A DNA stretch of 64,000 bases from Actinobacteria bacterium UBA6100 (GCA_002423585.1 DIWS01000014.1:246-64245); one strand, 5' to 3'; shown: positions 18,667 through 27,371, counted from the stretch's first letter. Program-made: numbers and translations. The notes: generated by a model from the letters alone, not told the origin.

Positions 18667-19584
18667 CTAGAGGGTCACCTCGCCCTCGTACGCGGTGTAG
18701 GTCGCGTCATCCGGAAGGCCCAGACTGGCCGACTCCGCGGTGATCATGGTGCCGACGCCCTCGTCGGTATACACCTCGAGGAGCAGCGCGTGCGGGATCG
18801 TGCCGTTGAGGATGTGCGCCCGCTCGACGCCGCGCCTGAGCGCATGCACGCACGCGCCCACCTTCGGGATCATGCCCTTCGCCAGGGTGCCGGAGGCGAG
18901 CATCGTCTCCGCCTCGGCGAAGGTGAGCGCGCTGATGAGCGACCCCTTGTCGTCGAAGTCCGCGTACAGGCCATCCACGTCAGTGAGGAAGATGACCTTC
19001 TCGGCACCGAGGGCGGCGGCGATCTCACCCGCCACAAGGTCGGCGTTTATGTTGAAACTGCCGCCATCATCTCCCGCGCCCACCGACGCGATGACCGGCA
19101 CGAAGCCGTCCTCGATGAGATTGGTGATGATGGTGGTGTCGATGGCGGTGACCTCGCCCACCCGGCCGAGGCGCTCGTCCTTCTGCGTGGCGCGGATGAG
19201 GTTGCCGTCGTCGCCCGCGATACCCACCGCCATTCGGCCATGCGCGTTGATGGCCGAGACCAGGTCGCCGTTCACCTTGCCCACCAGCACCATCTTCACG
19301 AGCTCCATCGCCTCGGGCGAGGTGACCCGGAGGCCGTCGACGAACTCGACCGGCATGCCGAGACGGTTCATGTAGGCGGTGATCTCCGGACCTCCTCCAT
19401 GCACGATCACCGGGTTGATGCCCACCAGCTTCATCAGCACGATGTCAGCGGCGACGCCGTGGCGGAGCGCCTCCTCGGTCATCGCAGCGCCTCCGTACTT
19501 GATCACGACGGTGCGGCCCCAGGCGCGCTTGATCCACGGAAGCGACTCCATCAGGATCGCGGCCTTGTCGTGCATGTCCTTCAT
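18667..19584 (-). CDS. argB: Acetylglutamate kinase
   Basis: A 305-residue amino-acid kinase that phosphorylates N-acetylglutamate. Motifs: VIKYGGAAM at the N-terminus (phosphate-binding lysine), VIVHGGGPEI, and FLTDVDGLYAD. N-terminal extension DKAAILMESLPWIKRAWG resembles that of arginine-sensitive NAGKs, so feedback inhibition by arginine is likely (inference). ATG 19584 follows GGGGGA; an in-frame ATG at 19599 overlapping the argJ stop (ATGA) is the alternative. Confidence 0.95.
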   Translation of the reverse strand: MKDMHDKAAILMESLPWIKRAWGRTVVIKYGGAAMTEEALRHGVAADIVLMKLVGINPVIVHGGGPEITAYMNRLGMPVEFVDGLRVTSPEAMELVKMVLVGKVNGDLVSAINAHGRMAVGIAGDDGNLIRATQKDERLGRVGEVTAIDTTIITNLIEDGFVPVIASVGAGDDGGSFNINADLVAGEIAAALGAEKVIFLTDVDGLYADFDDKGSLISALTFAEAETMLASGTLAKGMIPKVGACVHALRRGVERAHILNGTIPHALLLEVYTDEGVGTMITAESASLGLPDDATYTAYEGEVTL

Positions 19585-19595
19585 CGGTCCCCCAC

Positions 19596-20819
19596 TCATG
19601 AGCGGTAGTCGCCGTTGATCCGCACGTAGTCGTAGCTGAAGTCGCAGGTCCACACCGTGGCCTCGGCATCGCCGACATGAAGGTCCACAAGGACCTCCAC
19701 CTCGGGCTCGGAGAGCACGCGGGCGGCCTCCTCCTCGTCGAAGCCGGTGGCCGTCCCGTCCCTGCAGGTCACGATACCCGCGAAGATTATCTCGAGCTTG
19801 CCGGGATCGATGGTTGCGCCCGACTTGCCCACCGCCATGGCCACCCGGCCCCAGTTGGCGTCCTCGCCGAAGAGCGCGCATTTCATCAGCGGCGAGTTGG
19901 CGATCGCGAAGGCGGCCCTCTCGGCGTCGGCTTCGCTTATCGCGCCGCGGACGGTCACCGTCACGAACTTCGTCGCCCCCTCGCCGTCGCGCACCACCAT
20001 CTGCGCGAGAGCCGTCGCCACCTCGAGTACCGCAGCCGCGACCGCTTCGTAGGCCGCGCTCCCGGGCACAAGCTCCTCACCGCCTTCGGCACCGCTTGCC
20101 ATCAGGAAGCAGGAGTCGTTGGTGGAGGTGTCCGAGTCGACCGTGATGCGATTGAACGACCGGGCGACCGAGGCGCGAAGCAACGCGTCGCACGAGGCGG
20201 CCGACAGGGGTGCGTCGGTGGTGATGAAGGCGAGCATCGTGGCCATGTTCGGCTGGATCATCCCGCTGCCCTTGGCCATGCCCCCGACCGTGAAGGTACG
20301 CCCGTCGGCGGTCACACTGATCGCCACCTGCTTCATGAAGGTGTCGGTGGTCATGATCGCCTCGGCGGCCTCCTCACCGTTGGTGGAGTCGAGATCCGCT
20401 GCGGCATCGCCGATACCCGCGATCACCAGATCCAGCGGCAGCGGCACCCCGATGACGCCGGTCGAGCACACACCGATCTCGGCAACGTCACAGCCGAGCG
20501 CAACGGCTGCGGCATCCGCCATGGCACGAGCGTCGCGCAGCCCCGGTTCTCCCGTGCACGCATTGGCGTTGCCCGCGTTCGCCACGATCGCACGGAGCAC
20601 ACCCCCGGCGATATGCTCGCGCGAGACCAGCACCGGCGGCGCCGCGGTCGTGCTCGTCGTGAACACCCCGGCCGCCGGGACGGGCCGCTCGGCGGCGAGC
20701 AGGCACACATCGCGCTTGCCCGACTTCTTGATGCCCGCGCTCACGCCTGCGGCGAGGAAGCCCGCAGGAGCGGTGACGCCTCCTTCGGCGTGGGAGAACT
20801 CGTAGGTGACCGGCTGCAT
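19596..20819 (-). CDS. argJ: Bifunctional glutamate N-acetyltransferase / amino-acid acetyltransferase ArgJ
   Basis: A 407-residue Ntn-type enzyme that transfers acetyl from N-acetylornithine to glutamate, closing the acetyl cycle, and in bifunctional forms also uses acetyl-CoA. The autocleavage site is visible as MATMLAFITTDAP, where cleavage precedes the catalytic threonine. KGSGMIQPNMATM immediately upstream is typical. Starts at ATG 20819, 12 bases after argC. Whether it is mono- or bifunctional cannot be read directly; absence of a recognised argA nearby favours bifunctional. Confidence 0.95.
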   Translation of the reverse strand: MQPVTYEFSHAEGGVTAPAGFLAAGVSAGIKKSGKRDVCLLAAERPVPAAGVFTTSTTAAPPVLVSREHIAGGVLRAIVANAGNANACTGEPGLRDARAMADAAAVALGCDVAEIGVCSTGVIGVPLPLDLVIAGIGDAAADLDSTNGEEAAEAIMTTDTFMKQVAISVTADGRTFTVGGMAKGSGMIQPNMATMLAFITTDAPLSAASCDALLRASVARSFNRITVDSDTSTNDSCFLMASGAEGGEELVPGSAAYEAVAAAVLEVATALAQMVVRDGEGATKFVTVTVRGAISEADAERAAFAIANSPLMKCALFGEDANWGRVAMAVGKSGATIDPGKLEIIFAGIVTCRDGTATGFDEEEAARVLSEPEVEVLVDLHVGDAEATVWTCDFSYDYVRINGDYRS

Positions 20820-20831
20820 GCGGCGTGCTCC

Positions 20832-21869
20832 CTAGACGATCGGAACGGGCGTGCTCAGTCCTGCTGACTCATCGAATCCCAGCGCCACGTTCGCGCACTG
20901 CACCGCCTGTCCGGCGGTGCCCTTCACGAGGTTGTCGATGGCCGCGGTCACGATGAGTGTGTGTGACACAGAGTCCAGCGCCACACCGATGTGCGCGCGG
21001 TTCGAGCCGCGGACATGCCCGGTGGCCGGCTGAGCGCCGCTCCCGCACACGGTGATGAAACGCTCTTCGGCATACGCCTCAGCGTATAGCGCGTGCGCCG
21101 CTTCGGCCGACAACGTGGGATCGACCTCGAGGTAGACGGTCGAGAGCAGCCCGCGATCGAGCGGGGCGAGATGCGGCGTGAAGACGACGGAGGCCGCCTC
21201 CAGACCGAGTTCCCCAAGGCCCTGCGCGATCTCCGGTGTGTGGCGGTGGGTCGCCACCTTGTATGCCGAGACCGACTCGGTCGCGGCCACGAAATGCGTG
21301 GCGGGAGAGAGGCTGCGCCCGGCGCCGGAGACACCCGAGATCGCGTCCACGATCACCCGGCCGGAGATGACCACGCCGGCACGTACGGCCGGAGCCGCCG
21401 CCAGCAGCGTCGCTGTCGGATAGCAGCCCGGGCAGGCTATCAGGCGCGCGCCGGGAAGGCTCTCGCGCCACAGCTCGGGCAGGCCGTAGACCGCCTCGGC
21501 CAGGAGATGGGCCGCCGTGTGCGGCTCGCCGTACCACGCCGTGAACGTCCCGGGGTCGTGGAGCCTGAAGTCGGCCGAGCAGTCGACGACAGTGAGACCC
21601 GCATCGAGCAGGGCGGGTGCGACCGCCATCGCCGCAGTGTGAGGCACGGCGAGGAAGGCGACCTTCGCCTCACGCGCGATCGCTGCCGCATCATGGGCGC
21701 TGTAGGCCAGATGGCACTCGGCGAGGCCCGGGTAGAGATCGCACACCGGACGGCCTTCGTCAGCGTTCGACGTGACGCGCACGAGATCGAACTCGGGATG
21801 GCCCAGCAGCAGGCGCGTGAGCTCCGCTCCCGCGTACCCTGCGGCTCCGACGATGGCGACAGGTAGCAC
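20832..21869 (-). CDS. argC: N-acetyl-gamma-glutamyl-phosphate reductase
   Basis: A 345-residue NADPH-dependent dehydrogenase, first gene of the arginine operon. The Rossmann glycine motif VAIVGAAGYAGAELTRLL is at the N-terminus and the catalytic cysteine lies in LIACPGCYPTATLLA. Start choice: ATG 21878 has AGGAGG directly abutting it, which is too close; GTG 21869 has the same AGGAGG nine bases away, so GTG is preferred and gives the usual N-terminus. A promoter with ARG-box-like repeats is immediately upstream. Confidence 0.95.
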   Translation of the reverse strand: MLPVAIVGAAGYAGAELTRLLLGHPEFDLVRVTSNADEGRPVCDLYPGLAECHLAYSAHDAAAIAREAKVAFLAVPHTAAMAVAPALLDAGLTVVDCSADFRLHDPGTFTAWYGEPHTAAHLLAEAVYGLPELWRESLPGARLIACPGCYPTATLLAAAPAVRAGVVISGRVIVDAISGVSGAGRSLSPATHFVAATESVSAYKVATHRHTPEIAQGLGELGLEAASVVFTPHLAPLDRGLLSTVYLEVDPTLSAEAAHALYAEAYAEERFITVCGSGAQPATGHVRGSNRAHIGVALDSVSHTLIVTAAIDNLVKGTAGQAVQCANVALGFDESAGLSTPVPIV

Positions 21870-21903
21870 GATCTTCATCCTCCTGGTGTATTGCCGTGTC
21901 GCG

Positions 21904-21932
21904 ACAGTACACTTTGGAGTGCATGGAGTCAA
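21904..21932 (-). promoter_or_regulatory. Promoter of the arginine operon (-35 TTGACT, -10 TACTGT)
   Basis: On the minus strand TTGACT (21927-21932) and TACTGT (21904-21909) are separated by 17 bp and point at argC about 35 bases downstream. The AT-rich box-like repeats at 21930-21968 begin within the -35 element, an arrangement that would let ArgR block RNA polymerase. Confidence 0.62.
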
Positions 21933-21968
21933 ATAAATATTCGATTCTAATGCCTATATTTATGCGTT
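21930..21968. promoter_or_regulatory. Putative tandem ARG boxes (ArgR operator)
   Basis: Two AT-rich, partly palindromic stretches stand out against a high-GC background: CAAATAAATATTCGA at 21930-21944 and CCTATATTTATGCG at 21953-21966, the second being close to the first in reverse orientation. They resemble the AATAATTATT core of ARG boxes. They overlap and flank the -35 of the argC promoter, and argR is in the operon. The match is by eye only. Confidence 0.55.
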
Positions 21969-21998
21969 CTAGTCGTCAAGAGTGCATTCGAGCCGTGT

Positions 21999-24440
21999 CT
22001 ATGCACGAACCTCCGCACCCACCGCACCGCACACCTTCCGGATGAGCTTGTCGTGGACGGGGCGCACGTCAGCCTCGGAAAGCGTTCGATCGGCCGTGCG
22101 GTATTCGAGCGAGAAGGCCAGCGACTTCATGCCTTCAGGCAGACGCCGCTGCGCCTCGGGCGTTCCTTGCGGGTCGCGGTAGACGTCGAAGAGGTGGACC
22201 GACTCGAGCAGCGCGCCACCAGCCGAGCGGAGCGCGGCAGTGACGCGCTCGGCGGTGACCGCCTCATCCACGACGAGCGCCACGTCCAGCGCGTACGCGG
22301 GATACCGAGGTATGTCCCGGTACGAGATGGACTCGCGCGATGCCGCCTTGACGAGCGCCGGCACCGAGACCTCGAAGAGCACGACGGGGCCGGTCAGCTC
22401 GTAGTTGTCGAGCACGTGCGGCGCCACCTCGCCGAGCCAGCCCACCACGTCTCCACCCACGATGACCTCGGCGCTGCGGCCCGGCTGGAGCCAGGGGCGG
22501 TCGGAAGCCCTAACGCTCCAGCGGCCCGCATGCGTCGTTTCGAAGAGCGTTTCCAGCACGCCCTTGCCATCGAAGAAGTCGAGCTGACGTGCCTGCTCGT
22601 TCCAGCCCGGCGCGTTCCATGCCCCGGCAAGCGCACCGGAGACCATGAGGCGCTCCTTCGGCTGCTTGCGGCCGTCCGCTGTGATGAATACCGTCCCCAT
22701 CTCGTAGAGGTGGACGTCCGAGACGCCACGGCGGCGGTTGTGGGACACGGCGCGCAGCAGGCTCGGCGCAAGCGTCCATCGCAGCACCGACTGTTCCTCC
22801 GACATCGGATTGATGAGCTCGACCAGCTGCTCATCGGACGCGAGATCCCACGTCAGGCGCTCGAGGTCAGCGCGATCGCCGAAGGCGTACCCTATGTGTT
22901 CGTCGAGTCCCGCGGCGCGCAGTGTCGCTCCGACGCGGACCTCGAAGCGCTGGGCCGGTGTGCGGCCGCCGATCCTGCCGCGTCCGCCGGGTCGCGAAGA
23001 CGGGATGTTCTCGAGGCCATAGAGACGTGCAACCTCCTCGACGAGATCGATCTCGCGCTCGAGGTCGGGGCGGAATGCGGGCACGGTCACATCGAGGTCG
23101 TCGCCCACAGGCGTGACGCCGAGGCCGAGCGGGGCCAGCAGCGCGCTCATCTCCTCCCGCGTGAGCGATGTACCGAGGATCTCGTTGGTGCGGCCCACCC
23201 GCAGCGGGAGATGAGCGGGTGGACGCTTCCCGGGATAGACGTCCACGATCCCCGGGGCGACCGTCCCGCCGGCGACCTCGGCGATCAGCATCGCCGCCCG
23301 ATCGGCGGCGCGCGCTGCTAAGTCGGGGTCGACTCCCCGCTCGAAACGGAGCGATGACTCCGATATCAGACCCAGACGCCGGCTCGTACGGCTGATCGAG
23401 GCGGGATCGAAGCACGCCGCCTCGAGCAGGATATCCGTGGTGGCGTCGGAGACCTCAGTGGTCTCCCCACCCATCACGCCCGCGAGTGCGATGGGGCCGG
23501 AGGGATCGGTGATCAGGATCGCGTCGCTCGCAAGCGGACGATCCTGCCCGTCGAGCGTGCGGATCGTCTCCCCTTCTCCGGCGGGCCGCACGATGATCGC
23601 CTTCTTCTCGTCGCACTGTGCGATGGTGCCCATGTCGAACGCGTGGAGCGGCTGGCCGAGTTCGTACATGATGTAGTTGGTGACGTCCACGACGTTGTTG
23701 ACCGGCCGTGTGCCGCACGCCGCGACCCGCTCGGCCAACCACGCAGGGGACGGCCCGACCGTGACGCCCCGGATCGCGCGCGCCGTGTACCGCGGGCAGA
23801 GCTGGCCGTCGGCGATCTCGACGCTCACGAGGTCGCCCACCGGGGTCCCCGACTCCTCCGGCGTGCCCGACGGCACGCGGTAGTCGACGTGTGTGACCGC
23901 AGCCACCTCGCGAGCGACGCCGACCATCGACAGGCAGTCGGGGCGGTTCGGAGTGACCTCGAGCTCGAGAACGGTGTCGGCGAGGCCGTAGTACTGCGCG
24001 AATGGCACGCCCACCGGAGCGTCATCGGGAAGAATGAGCAGGCCGCTGCCGTCGCCGCCCACCTCGAGCTCGGTCGCCGAGCACATCATGCCCTGCGATT
24101 CGAGGCCTCTCAACTTCGCCCGCTTGATGGTCATGCCGCCCGGCAGCGTCGCACCGACGCATGCCACCGGGACCTTGTCACCGGCGGCGAAGTTCGTCGC
24201 GCCACACACGATCTTCAGCGGTTCGGCAGCGCCGATGTCGACCGAGCAGTACGACAGCTTGTCGGCATCGGGATGCTGCTCGCGAGTGAGCACCCGGCCG
24301 ACGACCACACCGTCGAGCGCCTCGCCGAGCGTGTGGACGGCCTCCACCTTGGTACCCGTCATATCGAGCCGATCGCAGAGCTCCTCGACGGGGAGCGTGA
24401 TGTCGACGAGATCTGCCAGCCACTTGAGCGATACGCGCAT
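21999..24440 (-). CDS. pheT: Phenylalanyl-tRNA synthetase beta subunit
   Basis: An 813-residue beta chain of the (alpha-beta)2 enzyme. Order: N-terminal tRNA-binding (EMAP-like) domain with KIVCGATNF and GLESQGMMCS, B3/B4 editing region (NNVVDVTNYIMYELGQPLHAFD), B5 DNA-binding fold, the catalytic-like core, and a C-terminal anticodon-binding FDX-ACB domain (ISYRDIPRYPAYALDVALVV). Start ATG 24440 behind GGAAGGA. It follows pheS by 60 bases and shares its T-box leader. No clear terminator separates it from argC. Confidence 0.97.
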   Translation of the reverse strand: MRVSLKWLADLVDITLPVEELCDRLDMTGTKVEAVHTLGEALDGVVVGRVLTREQHPDADKLSYCSVDIGAAEPLKIVCGATNFAAGDKVPVACVGATLPGGMTIKRAKLRGLESQGMMCSATELEVGGDGSGLLILPDDAPVGVPFAQYYGLADTVLELEVTPNRPDCLSMVGVAREVAAVTHVDYRVPSGTPEESGTPVGDLVSVEIADGQLCPRYTARAIRGVTVGPSPAWLAERVAACGTRPVNNVVDVTNYIMYELGQPLHAFDMGTIAQCDEKKAIIVRPAGEGETIRTLDGQDRPLASDAILITDPSGPIALAGVMGGETTEVSDATTDILLEAACFDPASISRTSRRLGLISESSLRFERGVDPDLAARAADRAAMLIAEVAGGTVAPGIVDVYPGKRPPAHLPLRVGRTNEILGTSLTREEMSALLAPLGLGVTPVGDDLDVTVPAFRPDLEREIDLVEEVARLYGLENIPSSRPGGRGRIGGRTPAQRFEVRVGATLRAAGLDEHIGYAFGDRADLERLTWDLASDEQLVELINPMSEEQSVLRWTLAPSLLRAVSHNRRRGVSDVHLYEMGTVFITADGRKQPKERLMVSGALAGAWNAPGWNEQARQLDFFDGKGVLETLFETTHAGRWSVRASDRPWLQPGRSAEVIVGGDVVGWLGEVAPHVLDNYELTGPVVLFEVSVPALVKAASRESISYRDIPRYPAYALDVALVVDEAVTAERVTAALRSAGGALLESVHLFDVYRDPQGTPEAQRRLPEGMKSLAFSLEYRTADRTLSEADVRPVHDKLIRKVCGAVGAEVRA

Positions 24441-24500
24441 CGCGGGTCCTTCCTCAACTGATCGGACGGTGCAGCTCGCTCCGCGAACGGAGCGGGAGTG

Positions 24501-25562
24501 TCAGAACTGGTGCAGGAACCTCGTGTCACCCTCGATGAAGTGCCGAAGGTCCGGCACCCCGTACTTGAGGCCGGCGATACGCTCTGCCCCCATGCCGAAG
24601 GCGAAACCGGTGTACTTCTCGGTATCGATGCCGACGTGGCCGAACACGTTCGGGTCGACCATGCCGCACCCGAGGATCTCGAGCCATCCCTCGCCGCCGC
24701 AGGATCGGCACCCGCTCCCGCCGCAGATGCCACATGACACATCCACCTCGGCGGACGGTTCCGTGAACGGGAAGAAGTGCGGGCGAAGCCGCACGCGCCG
24801 GTCGGGGCCGAACATCTCGCGCACGAAGTGCTCGAGCGTTCCCTTGAGGTCGCCGAAGGTGATGCCCTCGTCCACGACGAGACCCTCGACCTGGGTGAAC
24901 TGCGGCAGATGGCTCGGGTCGGCCACGTCTCGGCGATACACCTTGCCGGGCACGATCACGTAGATAGGCGGCTTCTGCGCCTCCATCACGTGGACCTGGG
25001 CGGGGCTCGTGTGCGTGCGCAGCAGCACGTCGCTCTCACCCTCGACGGCGGCACGGTCGCCGGAGAGGTCCTTGACGTAGAACGTGTCCTGTAAGGCGCG
25101 CGCGGGGTGGTCCGGCGGATGGTTGAGCGCCGTGAAGTTGTAGTAGTCGAGCTCCACTTCGGGCCCCTGCGCTATCCGGTACCCGAGACCGGAGAATATC
25201 TCGACTATCTCGTCGACGACCTGATGCAGCACGTGTTGCCGACCCACCGGATGGTGCCTGCCCGGCAAGGTCACGTCCACGGCCTCGGCGGCGATGCGCG
25301 ATGCCCGGGCAGTCCCCTCGAGCCGGGCCCGCTTCGACTCAAGCGCCCCCTCAAGGGCCTGCCGTACCTCGTTCGACACCTTCCCCACGATCGGACGTTC
25401 ATCTGCCGTCAGCCCGCCAAGGCCGCGCAGGACCGCCGTGAGCGATCCCTTCTTGCCCAGGTAGCCGATGCGCGCCGCTTCCAGCTCATCCAGCGTCGCG
25501 GCCGCCTCCACAGCTGCCAGCGCTTCGGCCTCGAGTGCCCGCAGGTCATCGGTGATCGTCAT
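24501..25562 (-). CDS. pheS: Phenylalanyl-tRNA synthetase alpha subunit
   Basis: A 353-residue class II synthetase subunit holding the active site. N-terminal coiled coil (about 1-90), then motif 2 and motif 3 regions, with RTHTSPAQVHVM, FTQVEGLVVDEG and GMGAERIAGLKYGV. The insertion CGICGGSGCRSCGGEGWLEI is the usual cysteine-rich loop of this family. ATG 25562 has GTGAGGA upstream. Its leader carries a T-box, so expression should rise when tRNA-Phe is uncharged. Confidence 0.97.
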   Translation of the reverse strand: MTITDDLRALEAEALAAVEAAATLDELEAARIGYLGKKGSLTAVLRGLGGLTADERPIVGKVSNEVRQALEGALESKRARLEGTARASRIAAEAVDVTLPGRHHPVGRQHVLHQVVDEIVEIFSGLGYRIAQGPEVELDYYNFTALNHPPDHPARALQDTFYVKDLSGDRAAVEGESDVLLRTHTSPAQVHVMEAQKPPIYVIVPGKVYRRDVADPSHLPQFTQVEGLVVDEGITFGDLKGTLEHFVREMFGPDRRVRLRPHFFPFTEPSAEVDVSCGICGGSGCRSCGGEGWLEILGCGMVDPNVFGHVGIDTEKYTGFAFGMGAERIAGLKYGVPDLRHFIEGDTRFLHQF

Positions 25563-25587
25563 GCGTCCTCACCACTCCATTCCAACG

Positions 25588-25634
25588 AAAAGGGAGCCGC
25601 TCCGTCCTTTCCCACAAGGACGGGAGCGACTCCC
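25588..25634 (-). terminator. T-box attenuator hairpin before pheS
   Basis: The arms GGGAGTCGCTCCCGTCCTT and AAGGACGGAGCGGCTCCC pair with one bulge, and TTTT follows on the minus strand 26 bases before the pheS start. The 5' arm overlaps the end of the T-box element, as expected for mutually exclusive terminator and antiterminator forms. Confidence 0.85.
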
Positions 25635-25900
25635 GCGGTACCACCTTGTTTGGCCGCCCCAGCGACCCGCTCGTTTCCGTCCGGGCGAAACGCCCGGTGC
25701 GGACCGGGTCTTCACCCCGGCTGCCCGGTAACGGGGGCTCCGGCTCCCCTACTCGGCGCGTTCCGCCTTTCAGGTCACAGCTGATGGAGTGAACCGCAAC
25801 GCCGCCGCCCCGGAGCCCTTCCAGTCATGGGGCCCCTCCCTGGCGAGCCGGCACATCTCGCGCCGCGCCTCTCCGTCACCGCCTCTTATGCGATTGGTTC
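25588..25900 (-). promoter_or_regulatory. T-box riboswitch leader of pheST
   Basis: The conserved T-box sequence GGTGGTACCGCG is present on the minus strand at 25634-25645. It is followed by a long GC-rich hairpin and TTTT (25588-25634), the attenuator. A large structured region extends upstream to about 25900, fitting Stem I. A candidate specifier codon UUC (Phe), followed by A, lies at 25791-25793. Stem I boundaries were judged by eye. Known mechanism: uncharged tRNA pairs with the specifier and T-box bulge and stops termination. Confidence 0.9.
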
Positions 25901-25903
25901 GCA

Positions 25904-25933
25904 AGTCTAGCATCAGTGCACCGAGCGAGCCAA
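25904..25933 (-). promoter_or_regulatory. Candidate promoter for the pheST leader
   Basis: Minus-strand TTGGCT (25928-25933) and TAGACT (25904-25909) are 18 bp apart, placing the transcription start just upstream of the predicted Stem I. It overlaps the last codons of the signal peptidase-like gene. Each hexamer is a partial match only. Confidence 0.4.
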
Positions 25934-26308
25934 ACGCACAGCCATGCGCCCTGCCGGCAGGATGGCCACCACTTCACCACACACGTCATCGTCTTCGACC
26001 GGCTCCACGTCGAGCGTCTCGTTCGCATCACCCGCCGTGCGGATCGATCCGTCTCCGACCACCTCTGCGACGCGATGCACGACCAACGTCCCGCCGTGGC
26101 GAAAGACCACCAGGTCACCACGATCGGAAGTCACACCGACCCGACGGTACATGATCAGATCGCCCGCAACGAGGGCCGGCTTCATCGACCCGCCCTCGAC
26201 GAACAGGACGCCGTGTGTACAGCCGACCGCCACCAGCACAAGTGCGAGCAGCACCTCGGCGGACACGCGCAGCCATGCGTGGCGCTGCTCAGCGGGACTG
26301 TTCGGCAT
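25913..26308 (-). CDS. SipW-like signal peptidase I (S26B type)
   Basis: A 131-residue membrane protease of the endoplasmic-reticulum/archaeal type. One N-terminal membrane segment (about 15-36) is followed by the catalytic serine S41 in GGSMKP and the histidine H78 in VVHRV, where typical bacterial signal peptidases have lysine. GDLVVFRH and the late GDAN motif are also family features. SipW enzymes process TasA/camelysin-type exported proteins, and the gene overlaps such a gene directly upstream by 20 bases, so this pair almost certainly works together. Confidence 0.88.
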   Translation of the reverse strand: MPNSPAEQRHAWLRVSAEVLLALVLVAVGCTHGVLFVEGGSMKPALVAGDLIMYRRVGVTSDRGDLVVFRHGGTLVVHRVAEVVGDGSIRTAGDANETLDVEPVEDDDVCGEVVAILPAGRMAVRLARSVH

Positions 26309-26771
26309 CGATGTAGACCGAGGCCTTCACGTAGTCGCCCTGCAGGTCGTTGCCAGCATCCGCCGGAAGCGTGATCGCATAGGTGATCGTGGCGCTGCCG
26401 CCGGGGCCTACCCTGACGGACGCGGTCCTCATCGCCGAGAGCGGGCCCTGGTAGAGCTCGACTCCGCTCGAAGTGGCGCGGCACTGCAACGCATTCCAGA
26501 AATCGGTGATCCCCGCCTTCTTCGACGCGGTGGTCACCGCGTCGAACCCCAGCGTGCCGGTGTTGCGCACCTCGATCGTCTTGCTGATCGTCTCGCCGGG
26601 CGCAAGCGCGTCGATGGCGAGCGGAGCCGACGTCGGCTCGGCCGAGATGGCCACGGTCCCGGCGGTGATGACGCTGTCCTTCACTTCCGTCTGAGCGGTG
26701 AAGTAGGCGCGCGCGCCGCCCACCGACAGCACGGCCGCGATGATGCCTGCATAGACAAGCAGTCGCTTCAT
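26289..26771 (-). CDS. TasA/camelysin-like protein with SipW-dependent signal peptide
   Basis: A 160-residue exported protein. The N-terminus MKRLLVYAGIIAAVLSVGGA followed by RAYFTA is the SipW-type signal (helix, then AYFT). A short all-beta mature domain follows, with APGETISKTIEVRNTG typical of TasA/CalY-like proteins. TasA forms extracellular matrix fibres in Bacillus; here the function is inferred only as a surface or matrix protein. ATG 26771 has a very strong AGGAGGAGGAG site. The upstream open frame lacks support. Confidence 0.82.
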   Translation of the reverse strand: MKRLLVYAGIIAAVLSVGGARAYFTAQTEVKDSVITAGTVAISAEPTSAPLAIDALAPGETISKTIEVRNTGTLGFDAVTTASKKAGITDFWNALQCRATSSGVELYQGPLSAMRTASVRVGPGGSATITYAITLPADAGNDLQGDYVKASVYIDAEQSR

Positions 26772-26806
26772 GTCTCCTCCTCCTGTGATGCCGCCGAGGG
26801 AGGACG

Positions 26807-26843
26807 GCTGTCTGCAGTGATGCGGGGCCCCGCGAAGGACAGC
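26807..26843 (-). promoter_or_regulatory. Nested inverted repeats in the tasA-like 5' region
   Basis: Outer arms GCTGTC/GACAGC (26838-26843 and 26807-26812) enclose the perfect 12-bp palindrome GCGGGGCCCCGC (26822-26833). It lies 36-72 bases before the tasA-like start codon. No T tract follows, so a simple terminator is unlikely. It may be an operator or RNA structure; I do not recognise a known riboswitch. Confidence 0.3.
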
Positions 26844-26925
26844 ATGCACCTCGACACATAGCCGGATCTGTGGCAGAGGTAAGCCGGACTTCAAACAACC
26901 TATCGGCCACCGTCTCGCGAACGCA

Positions 26926-26953
26926 CGAAGGCCCCGCTTGCGCGGGGCCTTCG
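26926..26953 (-). terminator. Terminator after rplT
   Basis: A perfect 12-bp stem (CGAAGGCCCCGC and complement) with a TTGC loop sits 21 bases past the rplT stop. It has no long T tract, so efficiency is uncertain. It separates the ribosomal operon from the tasA-like pair. Confidence 0.65.
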
Positions 26954-26974
26954 AATGAGCGTATGAGTCTGCCT

Positions 26975-27334
<360 letters not shown>

Positions 27335-27371
27335 CTTCGATCACTCCTTGAAGGAATCTGCGAGCGTCGGA

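Noticed and set aside
17728..20867. Long plus-strand open frames opposite the arg genes
   Set aside because: Mirror frames of argD, argB and argJ with no domain similarity and no ribosome site.
26772..26925. Possible c-di-GMP riboswitch before the tasA-like gene
   Set aside because: The GEMM core motifs were not found; only palindromes are visible.
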